From Pontibacter aydingkolensis (GTDB lineage Bacteria > Bacteroidota > Bacteroidia > Cytophagales > Hymenobacteraceae), in assembly GCF_019443125.1 (NCBI RefSeq), contig NZ_JAHYXK010000004.1:1-64000 (forward strand): 64,000 nucleotides of DNA. Direction: 5' to 3'. Each line of letters starts with the position of its first letter. Position 1 is the stretch's first letter. The position numbers were made by a program, and so were the translations under genes. Below, piece after piece: positions 15,664 through 24,267 of this stretch. The notes below the pieces were generated by a model. The model searched no databases and was not told where the DNA came from. It saw only the letters and a list, made by a program, of their open reading frames with translations.

Positions 15664-16944
15664 ATGGAGTTAGCAAAAGGATACCACCTCACATATTGCA
15701 CCAACATCCATCCCGGTGAAACTTGGGAAGAGGTATTCATTTCGCTGAAGGAGTATCTTCCGTCGCTCAAAAAAAAGCTTTCTTCTGATCAGCCCTTTGG
15801 CATTGGCCTTAGACTGTCTAACCAGGCAAGCGAAGATATCCTGAAAAAAGACCAACTACAAGAGTTTAAAGTATGGCTGCAGCAAGAAGGCTTGTACGTA
15901 TTCACGATAAACGGCTTTCCGTACGGCGGTTTCCATCATCAGGAGGTAAAAGACAATGTACATAAACCCGACTGGACAACTGACCTGAGAGTAGCCTATA
16001 CTTGCAGGCTGGCAACCATTCTGGCTGAATTACTACCCGAAGGCATGGAAGGAGGCATTTCTACTTCGCCGCTCTCCTATAAACCCTGGTTTTTTGATGC
16101 GGATGACTTCAAAGTGACGTCGGTTTATACTTCATGCACAAATAACCTGCTGCAGGTAGTCGAATACTTATTGGAGCTTAAAGACAAAACAGGGAAAACT
16201 ATACACATTGATATTGAGCCGGAACCGGATGGGTTTCTGGAGAACTCTAAAGAAGTAATAGCACTGTATACAGACAGACTTCTGCCCAAAGGAATTAAAC
16301 GCCTGCAACAAAACAGAGGCTTACTGGAAGCTGAAGCAAGAGAAGCCATACTTGAACACGTGCAGCTATGCTACGATGTATGCCACTTTGCCCTGGCCTA
16401 CGAAAAGCCATCCGAGGTATTTGCCAAGCTACAAGAAGCAGGTATTAAAACAGGTAAGATTCAACTGAGTGCCGCACTAAAAACCAGCTTACCCGAAGAT
16501 GCTGAAACGCGTGGCGACATAGCCAGTGCATTAACAGCCCTGGCCGAATCTACTTACCTGCACCAGGTGGTAGAGCGCAGTTCCGATGGTGAACTGACAA
16601 GCTATCCAGACCTGACCTTTGCCCTGCAGCACATCCGGAAACCAAATGCCGTAGAGTGGCGCACTCATTTCCATGTGCCTCTTTTTACCCGGGCCTACAA
16701 TGGTTTGCAGTCTACACAGGATGATGTGCGCGAAGTATTAAAGCTTTTGCAGCAACAGCCCTTAACACAGCACCTGGAGGTAGAAACATATACCTGGGAG
16801 GTTCTCCCGGAGGAGATAAAAAAAGATTTACCCGAATCCATCAAACGTGAACTCGAATGGGTTCTGAAAAGTATAAAACCCGCACATAATGCAGAAGACA
16901 GTAGTTCTGAACGTAGTAGGGCTCACAAAGTCGCTAATCGGTAA
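15664..16944 (+). CDS. eboE: EboE, xylose-isomerase-like TIM barrel (metabolite traffic protein)
   Basis: 426 aa. The N-terminus LTYCTNIHPGETW is characteristic. Acidic barrel residues appear in IDIEPEPDG (~residues 180-188) and CYDVCHFA (~237-244), as in xylose isomerase-like metal enzymes. A 150-bp gap precedes it. The 3' end overlaps the eboF start by 56 nt, so the pair is translationally linked. Confidence 0.88.
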   Translation: MELAKGYHLTYCTNIHPGETWEEVFISLKEYLPSLKKKLSSDQPFGIGLRLSNQASEDILKKDQLQEFKVWLQQEGLYVFTINGFPYGGFHHQEVKDNVHKPDWTTDLRVAYTCRLATILAELLPEGMEGGISTSPLSYKPWFFDADDFKVTSVYTSCTNNLLQVVEYLLELKDKTGKTIHIDIEPEPDGFLENSKEVIALYTDRLLPKGIKRLQQNRGLLEAEAREAILEHVQLCYDVCHFALAYEKPSEVFAKLQEAGIKTGKIQLSAALKTSLPEDAETRGDIASALTALAESTYLHQVVERSSDGELTSYPDLTFALQHIRKPNAVEWRTHFHVPLFTRAYNGLQSTQDDVREVLKLLQQQPLTQHLEVETYTWEVLPEEIKKDLPESIKRELEWVLKSIKPAHNAEDSSSERSRAHKVANR

Positions 16945-18292
16945 ACACACCCCCTTTCTTGCAAAATGGTCTGAGCAGGCTAAGCAGGCAAATATAAAAC
17001 CTGCCATTCCGGCTGTTACCTGTACTGTCCAGTCAACGTATTTAACCGGCAAATGGCCCCAAGAACACGGTATTGTTGCCAATGGCTGGTACTTCAGGGA
17101 TGAGGACGAGGTAAAGCTTTGGCGGCAGTCGAACAAGCTGGTGCAGGCCCCCAAAGTATGGGATGTGGCTAGAGCAGCCAACCCGAACTTTACAGTGGCA
17201 AACATGGGCTGGTGGTATAACATGAACACCACTGCCGATTATACGCTAACGCCGCGTCCGCAATACCTGGCTGATGGCCGCAAACTACCCGACTGCTATA
17301 CCCAACCAGCTGATTTGCGCGACACACTACAGGCAAAACTGGGTACCTTTCCGCTGTTCAACTACTGGGGGCCAAAAACAAGTATAAAATCAAGCAAGTG
17401 GATTGCAGACGCCTCTAAGATTACGGATGATCTGTATAACCCAACGCTTACACTTATCTACCTGCCTCACCTAGATTACAACCTGCAACGCCTTGGCCCA
17501 TCGGACCCACGCATTGCCAAAGACTTGCAGGAAGTAGATGCCGTGGTAGGCGATTTGATTACATTTTATGAGGCGAAAGGTGCGCAGGTGATGGTGCTGT
17601 CGGAGTACGGCATAACAGACGTAAACCAGCCGGTGCACCTGAACCGTGTGCTGCGGGAGCATGGCTACATAGAAGTGCGCGAAGAACGTGGCACCGAGTT
17701 GCTGGATACTGCCATGAGCACAGCTTTTGCACTGGCTGATCATCAGGTGGCGCATGTGTACATCCACGAAAAATCGAAAATAGCTGAAGTAAAAGCGCTG
17801 CTACAACAGCAGGATGGCGTTGCCCAAGTACTGGCCGGCGAAGAACGCAACAAGTATAACCTGGCGCATGAGCGTTGCGGCGAACTGGTAGTTATTGCTA
17901 AAGCTAATGCCTGGTTTACCTACTACTTCTGGCTGGATGATAAAAAAGCCCCGGACTATGCCCGCATGGTTGACATCCACAAAAAGCCTGGCTACGACCC
18001 GGTTGAGATGTTCATAGACCCAAAGATCAAATTCCCTGTTCCGCTGGTGGTGGGCAAACTACTAAAGAAAAAGCTAGGCTTTAGAACCCTGATGAATATC
18101 ATTCCGCTGGATGCTACACTTATAAAAGGTTCTCACGGCGCATTACCAGAAGATAAAAACGAATGGCCGGTGCTGCTTACAAAGTACCAACAGGAGTTGC
18201 CTTCAGAGATACAGGCTGTGGATGTGTTTGATCTTATACTTTCTCATCTGCAGTTATCGCAGCAAAAGCAGCGTGATTTGGCAGAAGTATAA
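16889..18292 (+). CDS. eboF: EboF, alkaline phosphatase/nucleotide pyrophosphatase family
   Basis: 467 aa. The nucleophile region PAVTCTVQSTYLTGKWPQEHG (in part) has the Thr of type I phosphodiesterases. Metal ligands follow in LPHLDYNLQ (~Asp-x-x-x-x-x), SEYG and GSHG. No N-terminal signal is obvious. Family members hydrolyse phosphodiester or pyrophosphate bonds. It is the last gene of the ebo set; the palindromic element at 18303 follows. Confidence 0.85.
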   Translation: MQKTVVLNVVGLTKSLIGKHTPFLAKWSEQAKQANIKPAIPAVTCTVQSTYLTGKWPQEHGIVANGWYFRDEDEVKLWRQSNKLVQAPKVWDVARAANPNFTVANMGWWYNMNTTADYTLTPRPQYLADGRKLPDCYTQPADLRDTLQAKLGTFPLFNYWGPKTSIKSSKWIADASKITDDLYNPTLTLIYLPHLDYNLQRLGPSDPRIAKDLQEVDAVVGDLITFYEAKGAQVMVLSEYGITDVNQPVHLNRVLREHGYIEVREERGTELLDTAMSTAFALADHQVAHVYIHEKSKIAEVKALLQQQDGVAQVLAGEERNKYNLAHERCGELVVIAKANAWFTYYFWLDDKKAPDYARMVDIHKKPGYDPVEMFIDPKIKFPVPLVVGKLLKKKLGFRTLMNIIPLDATLIKGSHGALPEDKNEWPVLLTKYQQELPSEIQAVDVFDLILSHLQLSQQKQRDLAEV

Positions 18293-18302
18293 ACTCAAGC
18301 TG

Positions 18303-18380
18303 TCATTTCGAATAACGTGAGAAATCTAAAATATTACGGGACTATAAAATGCTCCAGATTTCTCACGTTGTTCGAAATGA
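18303..18380. repeat. REP/MITE-like palindrome (TCATTTCGA family)
   Basis: Left arm 18303-18327 and right arm 18356-18380 pair at 24 of 25 positions, with a 28-bp AT-rich loop. The arm reads TCATTTCGAATAACGTGAGA..., a type of intergenic repeat common in Bacteroidota genomes. It may end eboF transcription. Confidence 0.85.
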
Positions 18381-18479
18381 CGTTGTGATACCTCCTATCC
18401 TTTCACCTTTCTCACACCAAAATGAATAATATTGTAAAAGTTTTTGTTAATTGTGTAAGTATACTTGTTTATCACGTTA

Positions 18480-18487
18480 TACCTTTG
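18480..18487 (+). promoter_or_regulatory. Candidate -7 box of the copper locus
   Basis: TACCTTTG matches TAnnTTTG exactly, 20 bp upstream of the ATG at 18508. An AAGTATACTT palindrome lies just upstream (18457-18466). No consensus TTTG sits at the ideal distance. Confidence 0.5.
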
Positions 18488-18507
18488 CAGCAAGTATAGA
18501 CTAAAAC

Positions 18508-18939
18508 ATGAAGCTTTACCGCCAGATCATATTGCTAACCCTTACATTGCTAGTGCTCGTTTCCTCAACGGGTATGGCTGTGAGTATGCATATTTGTGGC
18601 GGCGAACTGCGCGATGTTACTTTCTTCGGAGCCGAGGCTGATTGCCCGATGGAGAAGGAAGAGGAAGTTGTTCCTCCCTGCCACGCTCCTAAACAAACTG
18701 CTGACGAGGAAGCCTGCTGCGAAGACCACCAGGTAATCGTGGAGCGGCTGGATGTAGCTGCCAAACACAAAGACTTATCACTGACCAGTCTGCAGGACAT
18801 CCAATTGATGGCTGTAGTAAAGGCAGTTATACTTCAGTTTTATACTTCTGATACAGATCTAAAGCCTGCTTACGCGCTTTACGAGTCTCCCCCGCTGGCC
18901 CGCGACATACCGGTGCTGGTGCAATCTTTCCTACTATAA
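18508..18939 (+). CDS. HYC_CC_PP family protein
   Basis: 143 aa. An N-terminal hydrophobic signal/anchor (~residues 5-25) is followed by the HxC pair MHICGG, an acidic Cys/His stretch with CHAP and ACCEDH, and a C-terminal YESPPLARD motif. This is the H.C, CC, PP signature of small Bacteroidota envelope proteins encoded next to metal exporters. A copper-binding role is likely from Cys/His content and context but unproven. It precedes cusA by 97 bp. Confidence 0.8.
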   Translation: MKLYRQIILLTLTLLVLVSSTGMAVSMHICGGELRDVTFFGAEADCPMEKEEEVVPPCHAPKQTADEEACCEDHQVIVERLDVAAKHKDLSLTSLQDIQLMAVVKAVILQFYTSDTDLKPAYALYESPPLARDIPVLVQSFLL

Positions 18940-19036
18940 ATTCTGCTCTTTTCGATGTATACCCGCCACTGCGGCTGGTATAAGGTGCTGCTGTGTTTTC
19001 AGTAGCCATACTTCTTTGTATTCAATCGAATAAAGC

Positions 19037-22000
19037 ATGTTAAACAGCATTATAAAGTTTTTCCTGGAGCAGAAACTCGTAACGGTTTTGCTACTGCTAC
19101 TTATAGTTAGCTGGGGTATTGTAGTGGCTCCTTTTAATTGGAACGTTAATTTTCTACCCCGCGATCCGGTACCCGTAGACGCCATTCCGGATATAGGTGA
19201 GAACCAGCAAATCATTTTTACCGAGTGGATGGGCCGTTCTCCGCAGGACGTGGAAGACCAGATCACCTATCCGCTTACTACTTCTCTCCTGGGTATGCCG
19301 GGTGTAAAAACCATCCGCTCTACCTCTATGTTCGGGTTTTCCAGCATTTACGTCATCTTCGACGAGGATACGGAATACTATTGGAGCCGTTCCCGCATTC
19401 TGGAGAAGTTAAACTCTCTGCCAGCCGACTTACTACCCGATGAAGTCACCCCGAAGCTTGGTCCGGATGCCACGGCACTGGGGCAGGTGTACTGGTATAC
19501 TTTGGAAGGCCGGGATGAGAACGGTAAACCTGCCGGTGGCTGGGACCTGCACGAACTGCGCACCATCCAGGACTTTTATGTGCGCTATGCCTTGTCGGGT
19601 GCCGAAGGTGTAGCTGAAGTTGCCTCTGTGGGCGGTTATATAAAAGAGTACCAGGTTGATCTGGATCCGGTGGCCATGAAAGCCAACAACATTTCAATGA
19701 TGGAGGTAATGAATGCCCTGCAAAACAGCAACCAGGATGTAGGCGCCAATACCGTAGAGATAAACCAGGTAGAGTACCTGGTGCGTGGCCTTGGCTATGT
19801 ACAGAACCTTGAAGATATTGAAGATGCTGTAGTAAAAGTAGCATCCAACGTGCCCATCCGCATCCGCGACATTGCCAGGGTTAACATTGGCCCCGCCGAC
19901 AGATCGATGCTCGGAGTGCTGGACAAAGGAGGCGCAGAGGCTGTGGGCGGTGTGGTAATTGCCCGCTACGGTGACAATCCGTTGGCTGTGATCGGCAACG
20001 TAAAAGAAAAGCTGGATGAGATTGCTGCCGGTTTACCAAGCAAGAAACTGGCTGACGGACGCACCTCCAAAGTAACCGTAGTGCCTTTCTACGATCGTAC
20101 CCAACTGATCAACGAAACACTGGGAACGCTTAACTCCGCTATCATACTTCAGATTCTCATTACCATCATTGTGATCATCGTGATGGTGTACAACCTGCGT
20201 GCCTCCCTCCTGATATCTGCTCTTCTGCCGCTGGCGGTGCTGATGACGTTTATCATGATGAAGTACTTTAACGTGGACGCGAACATCGTTGCCTTGTCGG
20301 GCATCGCCATTGCCATTGGTACGATGGTGGACCTAGGCATTATCCTGAACGAGAACATACTCCGTCACATGGACGAAGCGCCTCCTGGGCAGTCGCTGCT
20401 GAAAACAGTATATGATGCCACCACAGAGGTTGCTACAGCCATACTTACAGCAGTTTCCACGACCATCGTCAGCTTTTTGCCGGTGTTTACTTTAGAGGCT
20501 GCGGAGGGTAAGCTGTTTGGCCCATTGGCGTTTACCAAAACCTTTGCGCTGGTAGCTTCGCTTATCTTCACCATACTCATTATGCCTGCCTTTGCGCATT
20601 CTATATTTGGGCTAAGATCAAAAAGTATAACCTGGACGAAGGTACTGAACATCCTGCTGCTGGTGCTTGGTTTGGTGGCTTTGTTTATACTTCCGCTGGC
20701 TGGCATCACGCTTATTTTGGTTGGCATCAACAACCTGCTTAATTATTACAGGCCAGTGCGTTATGGCAGGTACCACACACCTGTCATGATAGGCATTGCG
20801 GTTGTAGCTGTGTCGTGGTTGCTGGCTTCGGAGTGGGTGCCACTGGGTGTATCGGTTAGCCTGATCATAAACTTCCTGTTCATCCTGCTCATTATAGGGC
20901 TTGTGCTGGGCACTTTCACGTTATTTATCAGGGCTTACCCGCGCATACTTATGTGGTGCCTGGCCAATAAGGGTAAATTCTTAACGATACCGGTTTTTAT
21001 CATGCTGCTTGGTTTGCTCAGTTGGTTAGGCTTTAACAGTTTGTTTGGTTGGGTGGCAAATGGCATCGACAAAACCGGTTACAACATCAGAACCTCCTCT
21101 GCCTGGAGCGGACTGGTGCATACTTTCCCGGGTATGGGCGAGGAATTTATGCCCTCCCTCGACGAAGGTGCTTTCCTGCTAATGCCTACCTCTATGCCGC
21201 ACTCCGGTGTAGAAGCCAACAAACGTTACCTGCAGCAGCTGGACCTGATGATTACAGCCATTCCTGAAGTAGAAATGGTAGTAGGCAAAGCCGGACGCGC
21301 CGAAACAGCCCTGGACCCGGCTCCTATGTCTATGTACGAAAATATCATCCAGTACAAATCAGAGTATAAAACTGATGCCAACGGCCAGAAGATACGCTTT
21401 AAAGTTGACGATGAAGGTGAGTTTGTTCGGGATGCACAAGGTGAGCTGGTAGAGAATAAACGAGGGGAATACTATCGCCAGTGGCGCGATCATATAAAGA
21501 GTCCTGATGATATCTGGGACGAGATCGTGACTGCCGCCAACATACCCGGCGTTACGTCTGCCCCAAAGCTACAGCCAATAGAAACGCGCCTGGTAATGCT
21601 CCAGACAGGTATGCGTGCGCCAATGGGTGTGAAAGTATATGGCCCTAACCTGAAAACAATAGAGGACTTCAGTTTGCAGATGGAGCGTTTCCTGAAAGAG
21701 GTGCCCTCTGTTAAACCGGAAGCTGTGTATGCCGACAGATCGCTTGGCAAGCCTTACATGGAAATAGAGTTGAACCGCCAGGCGATGGCCCGTTATGGGT
21801 TAAATGTAACCGATGTGCAGGAATATATCGAGGTGGCGATGGGCGGCATGGCCCTCACCACAACGGTAGAGGGCAGAGAACGCTACTCTATCCGTGCGCG
21901 CTACGCCCGCGAGCACAGAAGCGATCCGGAATCGGTAAACCGCATCATGATCACAACGGCAAGTGGTGCACAGGTGCCTTTAGGAGAGGTTGCCGAAGTA

Positions 22001-22798
22001 GTGTACCGCCCTGGCCCGATGATGATACGCGGGGAAAACTCCTTTTTAACGGGTTATGTACTGCTGGATAAACGCGACGGCTTTGCAGAGGTATCGGTAG
22101 TGGAAGATGCCCAGCGCTACTTAGATATGAAAATAAGAGAAGGTGAGTTAGTAGTGCCTGCCGGTGTAAGCTATAAATTCTCTGGCAACTACGAGAACCA
22201 GGTGCGGGCAGAGCAGCGGTTGGCAGTTATTATTCCGCTTAGTTTGCTCATCATCTTCCTGATCTTATACTTTCAGTTCCGGTCAGTTCTTACCACATTG
22301 TTCATCTTCTCGTCTATAGCTATGGCATTTGCAGGTGGCTTTATGATGCTGTGGCTGTACGGGCAGGATTGGTTCTTTAACTTCTCGTTTAGTGACACCA
22401 ACATGCGGGAGCTCTTCCAGATGCGTGATTTTAACCTGAGCGTAGCGGTGTGGGTTGGCTTTATAGCCCTGTTCGGTATTGCCACAGACGATGGTGTAGT
22501 TATCGGTACATATTTAAAGCAAAGCTTTGCGAACCTAACACCCGAAACAAAGCAGGAAGTACGCCATGCAGTGCTGGAAGCAGGCAAGCGCAGAGTGCGC
22601 CCTTGTTTAATGACAACCGCCACTACCCTGCTGGCCCTGCTGCCTGTGCTCACCTCGTCAGGCCGCGGCTCCGATATTATGATCCCGATGGCTGTTCCGA
22701 CTTTCGGCGGAATGGTAGTAGCATTAATAACACTCTTTATTGTTCCTGTACTCTACAGCTGGCGGGAAGAACTAAAGATTAAAAAATCAACAGTATGA
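19037..22798 (+). CDS. cusA: CusA/CzcA-type heavy-metal RND exporter
   Basis: 1253 aa, inner-membrane proton antiporter that moves Cu(I)/Ag(I) (or similar) to the outer channel. Start: MLNSIIKFFLEQKLVTVLL, with the first helix and DAIPDIGENQ. NVDANIVALSGIAIAIG-type helix IV with its Asp residues (~residues 415-440) forms the proton relay. GMGGMALTTTVEGRERY-like text (~930-955) is diagnostic for the CusA/CzcA group. It is about 200 residues longer than E. coli CusA. The extra length is in the middle (~residues 535-640), with several additional hydrophobic segments, plus a Lys/Asp/Glu-rich insert near 775-820. The stop overlaps the next start (ATGA). Confidence 0.93.
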   Translation: MLNSIIKFFLEQKLVTVLLLLLIVSWGIVVAPFNWNVNFLPRDPVPVDAIPDIGENQQIIFTEWMGRSPQDVEDQITYPLTTSLLGMPGVKTIRSTSMFGFSSIYVIFDEDTEYYWSRSRILEKLNSLPADLLPDEVTPKLGPDATALGQVYWYTLEGRDENGKPAGGWDLHELRTIQDFYVRYALSGAEGVAEVASVGGYIKEYQVDLDPVAMKANNISMMEVMNALQNSNQDVGANTVEINQVEYLVRGLGYVQNLEDIEDAVVKVASNVPIRIRDIARVNIGPADRSMLGVLDKGGAEAVGGVVIARYGDNPLAVIGNVKEKLDEIAAGLPSKKLADGRTSKVTVVPFYDRTQLINETLGTLNSAIILQILITIIVIIVMVYNLRASLLISALLPLAVLMTFIMMKYFNVDANIVALSGIAIAIGTMVDLGIILNENILRHMDEAPPGQSLLKTVYDATTEVATAILTAVSTTIVSFLPVFTLEAAEGKLFGPLAFTKTFALVASLIFTILIMPAFAHSIFGLRSKSITWTKVLNILLLVLGLVALFILPLAGITLILVGINNLLNYYRPVRYGRYHTPVMIGIAVVAVSWLLASEWVPLGVSVSLIINFLFILLIIGLVLGTFTLFIRAYPRILMWCLANKGKFLTIPVFIMLLGLLSWLGFNSLFGWVANGIDKTGYNIRTSSAWSGLVHTFPGMGEEFMPSLDEGAFLLMPTSMPHSGVEANKRYLQQLDLMITAIPEVEMVVGKAGRAETALDPAPMSMYENIIQYKSEYKTDANGQKIRFKVDDEGEFVRDAQGELVENKRGEYYRQWRDHIKSPDDIWDEIVTAANIPGVTSAPKLQPIETRLVMLQTGMRAPMGVKVYGPNLKTIEDFSLQMERFLKEVPSVKPEAVYADRSLGKPYMEIELNRQAMARYGLNVTDVQEYIEVAMGGMALTTTVEGRERYSIRARYAREHRSDPESVNRIMITTASGAQVPLGEVAEVVYRPGPMMIRGENSFLTGYVLLDKRDGFAEVSVVEDAQRYLDMKIREGELVVPAGVSYKFSGNYENQVRAEQRLAVIIPLSLLIIFLILYFQFRSVLTTLFIFSSIAMAFAGGFMMLWLYGQDWFFNFSFSDTNMRELFQMRDFNLSVAVWVGFIALFGIATDDGVVIGTYLKQSFANLTPETKQEVRHAVLEAGKRRVRPCLMTTATTLLALLPVLTSSGRGSDIMIPMAVPTFGGMVVALITLFIVPVLYSWREELKIKKSTV

Positions 22799-24267
22799 AA
22801 AGAGTATTTATTTTAAGTATACTTCTGCTGGCATTTTCACTTAATCTGAAAGCACAAACCCTGGACGATTACCTGATAACTGCCGGAGAAAACAACCCGC
22901 TGCTAAAGGCCCGCTATGCGGAGTACGAAGCAGCATTGCAACGCGTGCCACAGGTAGGTGCACTACCAGACCCACAGGCCAATTTCAATTTCTTCCTGCA
23001 GCCTATGGAGCGCTTTATGGGCAACCAGGTGGGCGAAGCATCAGTTATGCAGATGTTCCCGTGGGTTGGCTCGCTGGGTGCTGCCAAAGATGAGGCAAGG
23101 TACATGGCCCGGATGAGACTGGCAGCCTTTAACGAGGCCAAGATAAACCTACACCACGATGTGTTTACTTCCTGGGTTAACTTATACCGCATAGACAAAG
23201 AGGCTGAACTGCTGGAAAAAGAACTGGAATTGCTGAAAGCCCTGGAGCGTATTGCGCTTGCAAAGTATAAATCTGCGCCTGTAAGCAGTCCCACCGGTGC
23301 CTCCAGGCAAGGTACAATGCCAGCATCTGGTACAAGTATGAGCAGCGCCACGCAATCAGGCAGCAATTCATCTGGTATGGCTGGTATGGGCGGTACTGCT
23401 ACAGGTAGTGCTCCTGCCAACAGGCAAAACAACAGCATGAGTGGCGGAAACAACATGTCTTCTGGCATGGCAACCTCTGGTACTTCTATGGTAGACGTTA
23501 TCCTGATCAGGGTACAGGTAAAGGACCTGGAAAACAGGCTTCAACTGCTACGCGACTCCAGAAAGCCGCAGGAGGTAGCATTTAACAATCTGCTTAACAG
23601 GCAACCAGATGCAGCTATTCAGGTTGCAGATACACTTTTACCCGCTGAACTTCCTGCCTCGCTCTCGCTTATCCAGGACTCTATCCGGCAAAACCACCCC
23701 ATGCTGAAGATGTATGAGTGGGATGAGAAAGCAAGAGAAGCACAGTACCGCATGGCCCGGCTAATGGGCAGGCCCATGATCGGTTTAGGTGTCAATTATA
23801 TGGTTTTTAAACCGCGCACCGACGAGGCAACCCAGATGACGATGGGCGGAGAAAACATGGTAATGCCCATGGTATCGGTTACGCTGCCTATTTACCGGGG
23901 AAAGTATAACGCAGCCAAACGCGAAGCACAGTTTGCCCAAAAAGCGGCAGTCTATCAAAAAGAGGCAGCTGAGCGGCAACTGTTCACCGAACTGGAGAAC
24001 CTGCTGTATACGTACCAGCGCACTACCACCACGTTAGCATTACTGGAAGACCAGATAAAGCTGAATGAACAGGCCATACGCCTGCTTACCACGAACTACT
24101 CTGTTGCAGGAGGAGGCATCGAAGACATACTAAGGCAACGCCAAAGTATACTTACCTACAGGCAACAGCAACTGCAGGCCATCACCGATCAGCAGACTGC
24201 TGTGCATGATATCAGCCGCTTAATGAATACCCAAATTTATACCGTATCGCATGACACCTCGAAATAA
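22795..24267 (+). CDS. cusC: TolC-family outer membrane channel (CusC role) with Met/Ser/Gly-rich insert
   Basis: 490 aa, with signal peptide (cleavage near LKAQ). TolC-type coiled-coil repeats are present. ATGA overlap with cusA. Residues ~162-232 are a low-complexity stretch of Ser, Gly, Thr, Ala and Asn with eight Met (about 175-232) inserted between two coiled-coil helices. Met-rich stretches bind Cu(I)/Ag(I) in CusB/CusF-type proteins, so this could capture metal near the channel (inference). It overlaps the cusB start by 17 nt. Confidence 0.88.
   Translation: MKRVFILSILLLAFSLNLKAQTLDDYLITAGENNPLLKARYAEYEAALQRVPQVGALPDPQANFNFFLQPMERFMGNQVGEASVMQMFPWVGSLGAAKDEARYMARMRLAAFNEAKINLHHDVFTSWVNLYRIDKEAELLEKELELLKALERIALAKYKSAPVSSPTGASRQGTMPASGTSMSSATQSGSNSSGMAGMGGTATGSAPANRQNNSMSGGNNMSSGMATSGTSMVDVILIRVQVKDLENRLQLLRDSRKPQEVAFNNLLNRQPDAAIQVADTLLPAELPASLSLIQDSIRQNHPMLKMYEWDEKAREAQYRMARLMGRPMIGLGVNYMVFKPRTDEATQMTMGGENMVMPMVSVTLPIYRGKYNAAKREAQFAQKAAVYQKEAAERQLFTELENLLYTYQRTTTTLALLEDQIKLNEQAIRLLTTNYSVAGGGIEDILRQRQSILTYRQQQLQAITDQQTAVHDISRLMNTQIYTVSHDTSK

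Noticed and set aside
22914..23468. 184-codon minus-strand frame in the TolC-like gene
   Set aside because: Antisense shadow over the Met/Ser/Gly-rich insert.
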